Assembly (NCBI RefSeq): GCF_900013425.1
Contig: NZ_FBXK01000002.1
Coordinates: forward strand, 1 to 64,000
Reading direction: 5' to 3'
Length of the DNA stretch: 64,000 nt
Source of the DNA: Sphingobium sp. Z007
Lineage (GTDB): Bacteria > Pseudomonadota > Alphaproteobacteria > Sphingomonadales > Sphingomonadaceae
How positions within the stretch are numbered: position 1 is the first letter of the stretch; each line of letters opens with the position of its first letter. The notes below the pieces were generated by a model. That model did not search any database. It was given only the letters and a program-made list of their open reading frames with translations, and was not told where the DNA came from. This document shows positions 1 through 8,094 of this stretch, in pieces. A program made the translations under genes and the position numbers.

Positions 1-81
1 CACGACGATGATCGCCGTCCCGGTGACTTCGATGGCACGCGTGATCCAGTGGATGCCCTCCACAATGAGGCTCTCGGTCAT
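1..81 (-). CDS. DUF1622-like membrane protein, N-terminal fragment at window edge
   Basis: The first 27 codons are visible on the minus strand, starting at an ATG at 79-81 and running off the left edge. The peptide begins MTESLIVEGIHW and passes into a hydrophobic stretch (TGTAIIVV), which resembles the N-terminus of DUF1622 inner-membrane proteins. The start overlaps the stop codon of the upstream gene by one base (TGATG), so the two are probably translationally coupled and share the MerR-headed leftward operon. The family call rests on a short fragment only. Confidence 0.45.
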   Translation of the reverse strand, partial: MTESLIVEGIHWITRAIEVTGTAIIVV

Positions 82-545
82 CACGGACACCTGTGCATCA
101 CGTGGCGAACTCTGCGACCTCCCAATGCGACGAGGCGATCGGGTTCGCGTTCGATGATCACCATGCGTTTGTCAGGCCGCCCCGGGGCGACTGTCTCTGG
201 CCGCGCCAGGGAATAAAAGATGATGTCACCGCGTTCGTACCACGTCCCGGTGGCCTGCGGTGCACGGTCGGGCAAACTGATCTCATTATAAGATCCATCC
301 GCCCGGAACTCCCAGGCTGTACCGGTCTTGCACCCGGACCGGGCGTCGAATGACCAGATACCGATGAGATCCGTCTTCGAGCCCAAATGCTGACCGGGCA
401 GATGCTCGGCAACAGAAGGCTGGGCCAGGCCGCCAACCGCAGCGATAACAGCCAAGGCTAAACTTGCTCGGCTGAGGAGCGCGCGCGCTTGGCGCCGACT
501 TGCCCAAAGCAGCAGTAAACCCAAACGCTGCAAAACAGGTCTCAT
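81..545 (-). CDS. Exported lipocalin-like protein of unknown function
   Basis: A 154-residue protein. The ATG at 545 is chosen because it gives an N-terminus (MRPVLQRLGLLLLW) leading into a hydrophobic export signal ending near SVAEH, and because it overlaps the merR stop (ATGA). The mature part contains TDLIGIWSFDARSGC and GTWYERGDIIFYS, a pattern of short beta strands seen in lipocalin-like or META-like exported domains. Two cysteines, in SGCKTG and at the C-terminal HRCP, could form a disulfide. It lies between a MerR regulator and a DUF1622 protein, so a metal-stress role is plausible but not shown by any motif. Confidence 0.6.
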   Translation of the reverse strand: MRPVLQRLGLLLLWASRRQARALLSRASLALAVIAAVGGLAQPSVAEHLPGQHLGSKTDLIGIWSFDARSGCKTGTAWEFRADGSYNEISLPDRAPQATGTWYERGDIIFYSLARPETVAPGRPDKRMVIIEREPDRLVALGGRRVRHVMHRCP

Positions 546-1006
546 ATGGACGCCTTCACTGCGCGGGCGGCATGAGGGTCGCCGTCGCCAGGTGGGCTTC
601 CCCTGGGAATGCTCGCGAGATGCGCGAGGATCGGGCAATCCGCGATGGGAATGTCGATCGAGCATTGGGCGGACAGGGCGGACAGGGCGGTCTTGATGCG
701 GGTCAGATCATCGATACGGGTGGTCGCTTCATTTATCTTGCTCTCGGTGATGGCCAGGACATCGGCGGTTGTCGCGGTGTCGGACGCGCGCAAATCGAGC
801 AGGCTTCCGATTTCGCGAAGCGTGAAACCCAGCTGCTGCCCCTTGCGAATGAACCGCACGCGCTCGAGATCGGCGTCGCCATAGGTGCGGTAACCGGCAG
901 AAGACCGGGCGGGCGGAGGAAGCAGACCGTTGCGCTCGTAATAGCGGATGGTATCGGGACGGATGCCGAGCGCACGCGACAGCTTTCCGATCGTGAAATA
1001 TGTCAT
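542..1006 (-). CDS. MerR-family metal-responsive transcriptional regulator
   Basis: A 154-residue MerR protein starting at MTYFTIGKLSRALG. The N-terminal winged HTH (about residues 1-70) carries the family signature DTIRYYERNGLLPPP. A long dimerisation helix follows, then a C-terminal loop with two cysteines nine residues apart ending in ADCPIL, which recalls the CxnC metal loop of CueR and ZntR. An upstream in-frame Met exists, but the chosen start aligns with the family. The stop overlaps the next gene (ATGA). A perfect 9-bp dyad lies 15 bp upstream of the start and is a likely autoregulatory site. The metal cannot be assigned with certainty; copper is favoured by context. Confidence 0.88.
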   Translation of the reverse strand: MTYFTIGKLSRALGIRPDTIRYYERNGLLPPPARSSAGYRTYGDADLERVRFIRKGQQLGFTLREIGSLLDLRASDTATTADVLAITESKINEATTRIDDLTRIKTALSALSAQCSIDIPIADCPILAHLASIPRGSPPGDGDPHAARAVKASI

Positions 1007-1020
1007 GGCGCGTCTCCGTT

Positions 1021-1046
1021 GCCGCGACCATTCGAAAGGTCGCGGC
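1021..1046. promoter_or_regulatory. Perfect 9-bp inverted repeat upstream of merR
   Basis: GCCGCGACC (1021-1029) and GGTCGCGGC (1038-1046) form a perfect dyad around an 8-bp spacer containing TTCGAA. It lies 15 bp upstream of the merR ATG at 1006. Position and symmetry fit a MerR operator, or a hairpin in the leader. Confidence 0.5.
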
Positions 1047-1108
1047 ATTATTCCTTCGAATTGGTCTTGCTCAGGTCGGGCAGTGCCGGGGTTTTCAGCC
1101 TGCTCGGC

Positions 1109-1447
1109 TTACATATCCTTCATCGGGGCGGACTGACTGTTGTCGGGCGTGCTCGTAGGCGGGGCGCCATTGGGCATCATCGGCCCACCCCGGCGCATGT
1201 CGCTGTGGTCCATATCCTGACGGTGGCGCTCATCCATATCGGCCGCCGTGTTGTCGGTCCCGACAGAGTCCGTGGCGGCGGCGGTGTCGTTTTCAAGAGC
1301 GCCGGGCGCGCTTGCAGAGGCATTGGAGGCAGCCTGGTTTTGCGTGCCGTCCGTCTTCTTGCCGCACGCAGCAAGCGTTCCGAGAAGCGCAAGGGCTGTG
1401 AGCCCCGAGACGATCTTCCCGGACGTATTCGTGAGGTGAGTCTTCAT
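1109..1447 (-). CDS. Small Met/His/Asp-rich lipoprotein
   Basis: A 112-residue lipoprotein. The signal peptide ends in the lipobox LAAC (Cys about residue 28), followed by GKK and a low-complexity Ala/Asn/Ser/Asp segment. The C-terminal half holds DMDERHRQDMDHSDMRRG and ends in APMKDM. The Met, His and Asp content suggests envelope copper binding or buffering, which is an inference from composition. It sits about 100 bp upstream of the MerR gene on the same strand and about 85 bp downstream of another lipoprotein gene. Confidence 0.7.
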   Translation of the reverse strand: MKTHLTNTSGKIVSGLTALALLGTLAACGKKTDGTQNQAASNASASAPGALENDTAAATDSVGTDNTAADMDERHRQDMDHSDMRRGGPMMPNGAPPTSTPDNSQSAPMKDM

Positions 1448-1533
1448 GATGTGTCTCCGAATGAGAGTGAGCGGTCGAACGCAAATCCCGTCGGACGAGC
1501 TTGATAAGCGTGCTCGACCGACAGATCAGGGTG

Positions 1534-1749
1534 TCATTGCTGCTTGAGAATCTGCAGGCAGCGATCGTGCGAGAGATTCATCGGGTTGCGCCCCTGTCCC
1601 TTCATCTCGTTGTGATCATGGGGCGTCGCGAGACCCATATTGTCTTCCATGGCCTTGCAGCTCGCGATCTGCGCGCTAGTCGGCGGAAGGGTCGCGCAAG
1701 CGCCGAGCAGCGCCAGTGGTAGCAATCCCAGCGAGATAGAGTATTTCAT
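1534..1749 (-). CDS. Small lipoprotein
   Basis: A 71-residue protein starting at MKYSISLGLLPLALLGAC, a lipoprotein signal with LGAC lipobox (Cys about 18). The mature part includes ASCKAMEDNMGL, TPHDHNEMKGQG and HDRCLQILKQQ, with two cysteines and several His/Met residues. The start at 1749 is only 2 bp from the stop of the upstream MerR gene and has a GGAAGGA-type site just before it, so it is co-transcribed with that regulator. Confidence 0.72.
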   Translation of the reverse strand: MKYSISLGLLPLALLGACATLPPTSAQIASCKAMEDNMGLATPHDHNEMKGQGRNPMNLSHDRCLQILKQQ

Positions 1750-1751
1750 GT

Positions 1752-2231
1752 TCAGTCCTTCCCTGTGCAGGTGGTGTGGTCCTCTCCCACGGACATTTGT
1801 TCTGGCTGATCTGCGGCCAATTGAGACAGCCGCCCGTCCCGAACCAGAAAGAGGATCGGGCAAGGGTCGCTTTCGGCTTCGTGCGAGGGCGCTTCACCCA
1901 GCTGCTCAAGGCCTGTTTCGATAAGCTTGAGCTGTTCCACCCTGACCAGTGCTTCGCGCAGTTTGACCCGCGTGACGGCGAGGATATCCGACCCGGCGAG
2001 GGCGTCTCCGGCCCGCACCAGCAGGAGCGCGTGCGTTTCGGTGAGGGTGTAACCGAGCCCCTGTGCAGCGCGAACGAACTTGATGCGTTCGACGTCTGCA
2101 GGATGATAGACGCGGTATCCTGCACTGGTCCGTTGCGGAGCGGGGAGCAGGCCGGTGCGCTCATAATAACGTATGGTGTCCTTTCGAACGCCGGCAGCCT
2201 CGGCCAGCTCACCGATTCTAAGCCGTGACAT
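1752..2231 (-). CDS. MerR-family transcriptional regulator
   Basis: A 159-residue MerR protein starting at MSRLRIGELAEAAGV. The N-terminal HTH signature DTIRYYERTGLLPAP is complete and the dimerisation helix spans about residues 75-120. The C-terminal metal loop has SDPCPI plus a lone Cys near the end (TTCTGKD), so only one half of the usual CueR-type cysteine pair is in the standard place. A strong palindrome with a TTGACC element lies upstream. It heads a leftward operon with two small lipoproteins. The effector is unknown; copper, silver or another soft metal is likely from context. Confidence 0.85.
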   Translation of the reverse strand: MSRLRIGELAEAAGVRKDTIRYYERTGLLPAPQRTSAGYRVYHPADVERIKFVRAAQGLGYTLTETHALLLVRAGDALAGSDILAVTRVKLREALVRVEQLKLIETGLEQLGEAPSHEAESDPCPILFLVRDGRLSQLAADQPEQMSVGEDHTTCTGKD

Positions 2232-2256
2232 GGCAAGTCTCGGAGGCACAGTGCCG

Positions 2257-2280
2257 CTTGGACCTAGGTCCAGGGTCAAG
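2257..2280 (-). promoter_or_regulatory. MerR-type operator/promoter for the second MerR gene
   Basis: Read on the minus strand the sequence is CTTGACC followed by CTGGACCTAGGTCCAAG, a near-perfect palindrome centred on CCTAGG next to a TTGACC -35 element. This is the standard MerR layout, with the dyad in an over-long spacer. The -10 is poor (CACTGT at a 20-bp spacing). The element lies 26 bp upstream of the ATG at 2231. Confidence 0.6.
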
Positions 2281-2405
2281 AGAAATATTTGGACGTCGGT
2301 CGATCATCGCCGCTCTCCTGTCCGCTCAAAGGCCGCGCGACTTTTCGTCGCTTGCGGCCGCCATCAGGCATCATGGGGAGCGGCAAGCCCCTCCCCGGCA
2401 CGCCC

Positions 2406-2768
2406 TTATTTCTTGCGGAGCTCGACGATGTCGTGAACTGCGGGAGCGCCGTCGGCGACGCTCACATGCGCAAAATGGTCGTCAAATATATGATCGACCC
2501 TGACGTGGCCGATGAGGTCTCGGCGATAAGCGGGGCCGCTTCCTTTGTAGCCGGAGCCGGGCAGCGTCTTCACGCGATAGACGTCAAGCACCTGTCCGAC
2601 TGTCGCGCCATCTGCTTTGCCGACACACACGATCGTTCCGGTCGTGTCCTTGCCGATGATCGATCCACGCATAAAAAAGCTGTGGCCGATGCCGGTCGCC
2701 AGAGCGGGGACCGCGCCGGCGAGGGCGATACTCGCCATGGCCATCGATATTGACTTCTTGAAGCGCAT
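2406..2768 (-). CDS. Exported protein, tandem paralogue 1 (GIGHSFFMRGS family)
   Basis: A 120-residue protein with an N-terminal signal peptide (MRFKKSISMAMASIALAG... ending near ALA-TG). The mature domain starts GIGHSFFMRGSIIGKD and continues through VCVGKADGATVGQVLDVYR and a conserved IGHVRVDHIFDDHFAHV block to VHDIVELRKK. It is about 70 percent identical by eye to the adjacent gene at 2904-3263. The repeated Gly and 'VGQVLDVYR ... IGHVRV' pattern faintly resembles the FlgT C-terminal beta domain; that is a guess. No catalytic motif was recognised. Its place in a metal island suggests an envelope stress role. Confidence 0.68.
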   Translation of the reverse strand: MRFKKSISMAMASIALAGAVPALATGIGHSFFMRGSIIGKDTTGTIVCVGKADGATVGQVLDVYRVKTLPGSGYKGSGPAYRRDLIGHVRVDHIFDDHFAHVSVADGAPAVHDIVELRKK

Positions 2769-2903
2769 CTCGATTCCTTTCAATTCATGTCTCGTGCACC
2801 CAGGCCGGTGTTCGTCGCTTGGTTGCGAGCGATCGTGCCGGTCTCGTTCTGCAGCGAGGTGGCGTTGATGGTGGGGACGGCGGTCGCCGTCCCCGCTGCC
2901 GAC

Positions 2904-3263
2904 TTATTTCCTGCGGAGTTCGACGATGTCGTGGACCTTCGGCGTGCCGTCGGCGATGCTCACATGCGCGAAATGGTCATCGAAAATGTGATCGATCTTG
3001 ACGTGCCCGACGGCCACGCGCCGGAAGCCCGCGCCGGGGGTCTTCGAAGGTCCAGGTGTGCTTTCCACACGGTAGACCTCGAGGACCTGGCCTACGGTCG
3101 CGCCGTCGGCCTTACCCACACAAACGACCGTTCCGGTCGTGTCCTTGCCGACGATCGATCCACGCATGAAAAAGCTGTGGCCGATGCCCTGGGCGTAGGT
3201 AGGCGCGGCGCCGAGCACGGCGAGGCCTGCAAGCGCGATGGTGATCTTCTTCTTGAGCAACAT
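2904..3263 (-). CDS. Exported protein, tandem paralogue 2 (GIGHSFFMRGS family)
   Basis: A 119-residue paralogue of the next gene downstream. The signal peptide (MLLKKKITIALAGLAVLG) is cleaved near TYAQ-G, leaving the conserved mature start GIGHSFFMRGSIVGKD. The block VGHVKIDHIFDDHFAHVSI and the end VHDIVELRRK are shared. It has a 4-residue longer loop (TPGPSKTPGAGF) than its neighbour. A GGAGG site lies just upstream of the ATG. It is the first gene of the leftward block, facing the DUF305 gene across about 610 bp. Confidence 0.68.
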   Translation of the reverse strand: MLLKKKITIALAGLAVLGAAPTYAQGIGHSFFMRGSIVGKDTTGTVVCVGKADGATVGQVLEVYRVESTPGPSKTPGAGFRRVAVGHVKIDHIFDDHFAHVSIADGTPKVHDIVELRRK

Positions 3264-3875
3264 GGTGGAAGCCTCCTTGGCTGAGTTTACAAGACCCGCC
3301 GAGGAAAACTGGCGGTGAAGAACCTTTCTTCGCCACCAAGACTATGGACCCGGCTCCCGACTCAATATGCGTAATGTTACGAAGCCCCATCAAAGCTCCG
3401 GGCAAACCCCGTGCCAAAACGTCGTCGCACTAATCGCATCTTTTGATACGCTCCCGCTACTAGCGGGTTGTGCTCTGGCGATAAGGGGTACGCGTACTCG
3501 ATGGCCTGTAAATTAGGGCGATTCTCGCGGTCCAGGGTGCCGTCGGGCGGTACAAGGATCAAATCACTCACGCCCGCAGTATGCAACAGGATCATCATAG
3601 CTGCTCGGGCCGCTCAAGGAATTGATAGCGACAAAGCCGGTCGACATCAGGGCGCCCTCAGAACTTGGCCGGTTAAGCGTCGCCGCCCAAGAGCCTGGCT
3701 GAACAATGCAGAGGTACGGCGCAGCGGAAACCCGGCTATGATCAAAGTTGAATGTCCATCCTCCCGGTCATACTCCAGGTGATCTTGGATCCCTTTGGGT
3801 ATGAAGTGAGTTGCAGGCATGCCCCCTTGGCAGCCGAGGAGGGTGAGGAGCCTAGAGGTAGGACGGAGTCGGTCA
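3264..3875. other. Divergent intergenic region with no convincing gene
   Basis: About 610 bp between leftward and rightward metal genes, so promoters for both blocks are expected here. A 73-codon minus-strand frame at 3377-3598 is open but matches nothing recognised. A small perfect hairpin (CCCGCT-ACT-AGCGGG, 3463-3477) is present. A weak promoter-like pair, TTGAAT then TACTCC 17 bp later, lies near 3747-3775 on the plus strand. Confidence 0.4.
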
Positions 3876-4466
3876 ATGGAAGACAAGAAGAATGGCATGG
3901 GCATAGGCATGGGCTATGGCCGGTTCGTGGCGATGATTGCGACGTCTACGGTCGTGATGTTCGGGCTGATGTATCTCAACACCTATGCGCTGAGCCATGT
4001 CCAGTTCAGCCAGACGCGCACCTGGATGGCGCTCGTCATGGGCGCGGTCATGGCGGTGATCATGCTCAGTTTCATGTGGGGCATGTACAAGAACACCCGC
4101 CTCAATATCGGCATCCTGCTCGGTAGCGCTGCCATTTTTGGTTTAGCGCTTTGGCTGGTGCGGAGCCAGGAAACGGTCGACGACGTCTCCTACATGAAGG
4201 CGATGATCCCGCACCACTCGATTGCGATCATGACCAGCGAGCGCGCGCACATCAAGGACCCCGAGGTTCGAAAGCTGGCCGATGGCATCATCGACGCGCA
4301 GGTACGCGAGATCGCCCAAATGAAACAGATGATCGCGCGCCTGCAAGCTAACCCGGCGCCGGATGGCGCTCCGGACCTGCCCTCCTATCGCGATCGCGGT
4401 GCGTCGCCCCCGCCACCGCAAACCGACGAAAGCACCGGAATAGATACACGAAAGCCGATTTCCTGA
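3876..4466 (+). CDS. Membrane-anchored DUF305 protein
   Basis: A 196-residue protein starting at MEDKKNGMGIGMGYG, preceded by a GGACGGAG site. Three hydrophobic segments (about residues 15-35, 47-68 and 74-93) are followed by a soluble DUF305 domain with VSYMKAMIPHHSIAIMTSE, which carries the typical MIPHH motif, and a helical C-terminal region ending DAQVREIAQMKQMI. DUF305 domains are ferritin-like helical domains common in copper islands and often Met/His rich. The tail is Pro-rich. It heads the rightward metal block, upstream of the epimerase-SPW fusion. Confidence 0.82.
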   Translation: MEDKKNGMGIGMGYGRFVAMIATSTVVMFGLMYLNTYALSHVQFSQTRTWMALVMGAVMAVIMLSFMWGMYKNTRLNIGILLGSAAIFGLALWLVRSQETVDDVSYMKAMIPHHSIAIMTSERAHIKDPEVRKLADGIIDAQVREIAQMKQMIARLQANPAPDGAPDLPSYRDRGASPPPPQTDESTGIDTRKPIS

Positions 4467-4593
4467 GGTGTGTTCTTCGAAGTAAACAGGATGGGCACAT
4501 GATCGGGTACTGTCGGAAAGGCTTCGTCATGCGCATCTTGCTCAAATATCCAGCGATCGACGCTCTTCGCGAAAGAAGCAGGATGGTGGAAGT

Positions 4594-7278
4594 ATGACCG
4601 ACATCGAGCGCAGCGGTCCGAGTGGCGCCAAAGGCGCTTCTGAGATCGTCCTCGTCACCGGAGCGAGCGGTTTTATCGCCGCGGCCCTGATCGCCCGGCT
4701 CGGCGAGCGCTACACGGTCGTCGGTCTCGATCGCGCCGGTCCGCCCGAGCCACCACCGCCCGCCGCCGCTATCGACATTGATGTCGGCTCGGATGAAGCG
4801 GTTCACGCTGCGCTCGAGGAGGTTCGCGCGCGATACGGCAACCGCATTGCTTCCGTCATTCATCTCGCCGCGTATTATGACATTTCTGGCGATCCCAATC
4901 CGCTCTACGACAAGGTAACCGTCCAAGGGACACGGCGGCTGATCGACGGACTCCAGTCGTTCGATGTCGAGCAATTCGTCTTCGCCAGCACGATGCTGGT
5001 CCATAAACCGACCGCCACTCCGCAGGAGCGCATCAACGAGGAATCGCCGATCGGTGCCTCCTGGGCGTACCCGCAGTCCAAAGTCGACACAGAGGCGCTG
5101 CTGCACGAGCGTCACGGACGGATACCCGTCGTCTACCTGCGACCCGCAGGAGTCTATGCCGACGAGGGACGCTCAGCGTTCCTCGCACAGCAGATATCGC
5201 AGATCTACGAGCACCGCCTGATCTCGCATTTCTATCCTGGCATGCTGTGCGCGGCGCAATCATCGGTGCACCGCGATGACCTGGCGGAAGCCGTGGTGCG
5301 CCTGGTCGATCGGCGGCACGATCTTCCGTCTGAACTGCCCCTGCTCATCGGCGAACCCGATGCCCCCGGCTACGCCGAAATCCAGGACATCGTCGGCGAG
5401 GCGCTCCACGGCGAGGGCTGGAAGACGATCCGCATCCCGCAGCCGCTCGCGAAGGCTGGTATCGTTCTTCAGAACGAGGCACTCGGCGACGACGATTTCA
5501 TCCAGCCCTGGATGATCGACAGCAGCAACGACCACTACATTCTCGATATCTCGCGCGCACGGTCGCTACTTGGATGGGAGCCGAAGCACAGTCTTCGCGA
5601 AACGCTTCCGACGATCGTTGCGGCGTTGAAGCGCCACCCGCGCGCCTGGTACCGGAACAACAAGCTCAACGAAAACCTCGTCGCCTGGAACGACAAGTCC
5701 GATCCGAAGCCGGCCGAGCTGGACCATAACCCGCCTGAAGCGGCAGCCGACGCGATGCCCGGCATGGAGCACGGAGCTAAGGACCATGGCAACATGGATC
5801 ATGCCGCTGTGGGGCACGGGGCTGGGGACATGGCGATGTCCAGCCACGGTGCACATGGCGATCACATGGCCATGATGGACCGCGACGAGCGCCGTGCGCG
5901 CTGGGCGCTCTACGCCAACATCGGCCTCGGTCTGTGGCTCGCCTCGAGCCCGCTCATCTACGACTCCATGACCGCGCAGCGCGTCGGTGAGGCGGCGCGG
6001 TTCGTAACGGTCGATCGCGGTCTGCCGTCGATCGAGTGGCGTGCAAGCGCGCTGGCCGTAAGCGATCTTGTCAGCGGGCTTGCCATCGCGCTGTTCGGTG
6101 CGCTGTCGCTTGTACCACGCACCAAGACGTGGGCTCAGTGGGCGGTCGCATTCGTTGGGATCTGGCTGCTGTTCGCGCCGTTGATCTTTTGGAGCCCGAG
6201 CGCGGCGCAGTACAACAACGATTTGCTCATCGGCTCGGCTGTGATCGCGCTGTCGGTGCTCGTGCCGATGATGCCGGGTATGAGCATGGCAGGGATGATG
6301 GACCCCAAGAACATCCCACCCGGCTGGACCTATTCCCCGTCTACCGATGCCCAGCGGCTGCCGATCGTCGTGATGGGTCTGATAGGTCTTCTTACCTCGC
6401 GCATCCTGACGGCATACCAACTGGGCCACATCGATAGCGTCTGGGAACCCTTCTTTGTCGGCTCGTTGAGCGATCCGCGCAATGGTACCGAGGAGATCAT
6501 CACGTCTAACATGTCAAAGGCGTGGCCGATTCCCGACGGCGGTCTCGGCACCATCAGCTACGTGCTCGAGATCCTGATGGCGGTGATGGGCACCCGCGAC
6601 CGCTGGCGCACGATGCCGTGGATGGTGACCTTCTTCGGCATCCTGGTCATTCCACTCGGCGTGGTCAGCATCTATTTCATCATCAGCCAGCCCATCGTCA
6701 TTGGCACCTGGAGCACGCTGGCGCTGATCGCCGCCCTCGCCATGCTGATCATGATCCCTTTCGCGCTCGACGAGGTCATCGCCATGGGTCAGTTCCTTGT
6801 GTGGGCGAAATGCCGCGGCAAGCCGCTGATTCGCACCTTCTTCCAGGGCGACGCGAGCGAGGCCGGCAGTGAGGACGCCTCCGACCTGATGTCGTCGCCT
6901 GCCGCATTTTGGGCCGATGCAAAGCGGGGGCTGACCCTGCCGTGGACGCTGGCGGTCAGTATCGCGCTCGGCGCATTCCTCATGCTCACGCGGGTGACAC
7001 TGGGCAATGAGGGCGCCATGGCGAACAGCGACCATGTCATTGGTGCCCTGGTCATCACCGTCGCGATCATCGCCACCGCCGAAGTTGCCCGCGCCGTGCG
7101 CTTCATCAATGGCGCGCTCGGCGCCTGGCTGGTTGCTGCCCCTTTCCTGCTGACGGGGGCCGGCCACCTGGGAACGATCGTTTCGGTGATCATAGGGCTC
7201 GCCCTCGTCGGTCTCAGCCTTCCGCGCGGCAAGCGCAGCGCTGAACATTATGCGAGCTGGGACAAATATGTGATCTGA
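4594..7278 (+). CDS. NAD-dependent epimerase fused to Met/His-rich linker and SPW-repeat membrane domain
   Basis: A large 894-residue two-part protein. Residues about 17-350 form an extended-SDR Rossmann enzyme with TGASGFIAA (22-30), a serine/threonine at 132-133 and the catalytic YPQSK motif (Tyr159, Lys163). Residues about 388-430 are a Met/His linker (MPGMEHG, HGNMDHA, HGDHMAMMD). The rest is a membrane domain of many hydrophobic helices, beginning with GLWLASSPLIYD, the signature of SPW-repeat proteins, and including several later TM pairs. The linker composition suggests metal binding. The substrate is unknown; a nucleotide-sugar, sterol or quinone-like substrate cannot be told apart from sequence. 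It stands alone on the strand between DUF305 and DUF411 genes. Confidence 0.8.
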   Translation: MTDIERSGPSGAKGASEIVLVTGASGFIAAALIARLGERYTVVGLDRAGPPEPPPPAAAIDIDVGSDEAVHAALEEVRARYGNRIASVIHLAAYYDISGDPNPLYDKVTVQGTRRLIDGLQSFDVEQFVFASTMLVHKPTATPQERINEESPIGASWAYPQSKVDTEALLHERHGRIPVVYLRPAGVYADEGRSAFLAQQISQIYEHRLISHFYPGMLCAAQSSVHRDDLAEAVVRLVDRRHDLPSELPLLIGEPDAPGYAEIQDIVGEALHGEGWKTIRIPQPLAKAGIVLQNEALGDDDFIQPWMIDSSNDHYILDISRARSLLGWEPKHSLRETLPTIVAALKRHPRAWYRNNKLNENLVAWNDKSDPKPAELDHNPPEAAADAMPGMEHGAKDHGNMDHAAVGHGAGDMAMSSHGAHGDHMAMMDRDERRARWALYANIGLGLWLASSPLIYDSMTAQRVGEAARFVTVDRGLPSIEWRASALAVSDLVSGLAIALFGALSLVPRTKTWAQWAVAFVGIWLLFAPLIFWSPSAAQYNNDLLIGSAVIALSVLVPMMPGMSMAGMMDPKNIPPGWTYSPSTDAQRLPIVVMGLIGLLTSRILTAYQLGHIDSVWEPFFVGSLSDPRNGTEEIITSNMSKAWPIPDGGLGTISYVLEILMAVMGTRDRWRTMPWMVTFFGILVIPLGVVSIYFIISQPIVIGTWSTLALIAALAMLIMIPFALDEVIAMGQFLVWAKCRGKPLIRTFFQGDASEAGSEDASDLMSSPAAFWADAKRGLTLPWTLAVSIALGAFLMLTRVTLGNEGAMANSDHVIGALVITVAIIATAEVARAVRFINGALGAWLVAAPFLLTGAGHLGTIVSVIIGLALVGLSLPRGKRSAEHYASWDKYVI

Positions 7279-7604
7279 GGGTCGCTCTGCTCGACGTGGA
7301 ATTGAACAGGAAAGGATAAGTTACGCCTGTCGGGAAGGCGGGACTCGAACTAGCCAACTTATGGCCGCGCGACCGGATCGTCGAGGAGCGAAATGTGGAC
7401 CTACTGCAGGTGCAACAATGCTTTTCGTCTGCATCAATCGACGCGAGGGCGAGAGGTCCGCAAAGACCCTGGTTTGCCCATTCACAAACGCCGGTTCGTG
7501 ATCGCCATGGTCATCCGTCGACCGTCTGCCATTTTTGAGGGGTAAGCGGTACTCGTGCGTAATATGAACAGTCGCCTTGATGAGTGAGTGCGGTGAAGGA
7601 TGAT
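7279..7604. other. Intergenic region, no gene seen
   Basis: About 325 bp between the fusion gene and the DUF411 gene. No convincing reading frame was found. The minus strand at 7329-7350 reads like the 3' end of a tRNA (TTCGAGT then CCCGCCTTCCCGA), but the opposite T-stem strand does not pair. A GAAGGA site at 7595-7600 serves the next gene. Confidence 0.4.
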
Positions 7605-8051
7605 ATGAAACTGAAACTCGCATTATCGTTGATCCCCGCATCGGTGTCTGTCGCCAGTGCGGCGGCGACGCCTATCGTGGTTCACCGCGATCCGGGCTGT
7701 GGCTGCTGCGCGCAGTGGGCGGCGCAGGTGCGTAAGCAGTTCGGGCGCCAAGTAACCATCATCGACGATCGCCAGCGCTCCAGCTTCCAGCGGACCCAAG
7801 GCGTTCCTTCGGGCCTGTCATCCTGCCATACAGCGATTGTAGACGGCATGGCATTCGAGGGTCATGTCCCGATTACCGACATGAAGCGCGTCCTTGCCCA
7901 GAAGCCGCGCGGCGTGCGTGGACTTGCGGTTGCCGGGATGCCGATGGGCTCGCCGGGGATGGAAGTCCCGGGGCAACACGTGGACCCCTATAATGTCGTC
8001 GCCTTCGGTCCAGGTGGACAGCATGTCTTTGCGCGTCATGGCGGACGATGA
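7605..8051 (+). CDS. Exported DUF411 metal-binding protein
   Basis: A 148-residue protein starting at MKLKLALSLIPASV with a signal peptide ending near ASAAA. It carries the DUF411 hallmark HRDPGCGCCAQWA (CxCC) about residue 35 and the second cysteine motif SSCHTAIVDGMAFEGHVP. DUF411 proteins occur beside copper and silver resistance genes and are thought to bind copper in the periplasm. A close paralogue lies at 28363-28812. The start was set by the GAAGGA site and the signal peptide. Confidence 0.85.
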   Translation: MKLKLALSLIPASVSVASAAATPIVVHRDPGCGCCAQWAAQVRKQFGRQVTIIDDRQRSSFQRTQGVPSGLSSCHTAIVDGMAFEGHVPITDMKRVLAQKPRGVRGLAVAGMPMGSPGMEVPGQHVDPYNVVAFGPGGQHVFARHGGR

Positions 8052-8094
8052 TGTCGTTGTTCTACGATAAGGACGGGTGTAAGAAGTAACGGCT

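Noticed and set aside
500..1504. Open plus-strand frame of 334 codons over the merR region
   Set aside because: It overlaps three supported minus-strand genes and shows no protein features.
3377..3598. Open minus-strand frame of 73 codons in the divergent region
   Set aside because: No recognisable domain, no clear ribosome-binding site, and it lies where two promoters are expected.
4348..5115. Long open frame of 255 codons on the minus strand opposite the epimerase fusion
   Set aside because: It is antisense to a well-supported gene and its product is Arg-rich and low in structure, typical of a GC-rich shadow.
7329..7350. tRNA 3'-end-like sequence on the minus strand (TTCGAGT loop followed by CCCGC and an acceptor-like tail), which might be an att site
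   Set aside because: The five bases before the loop do not pair with CCCGC, no anticodon arm can be found upstream, and no second copy flanking an element was seen.
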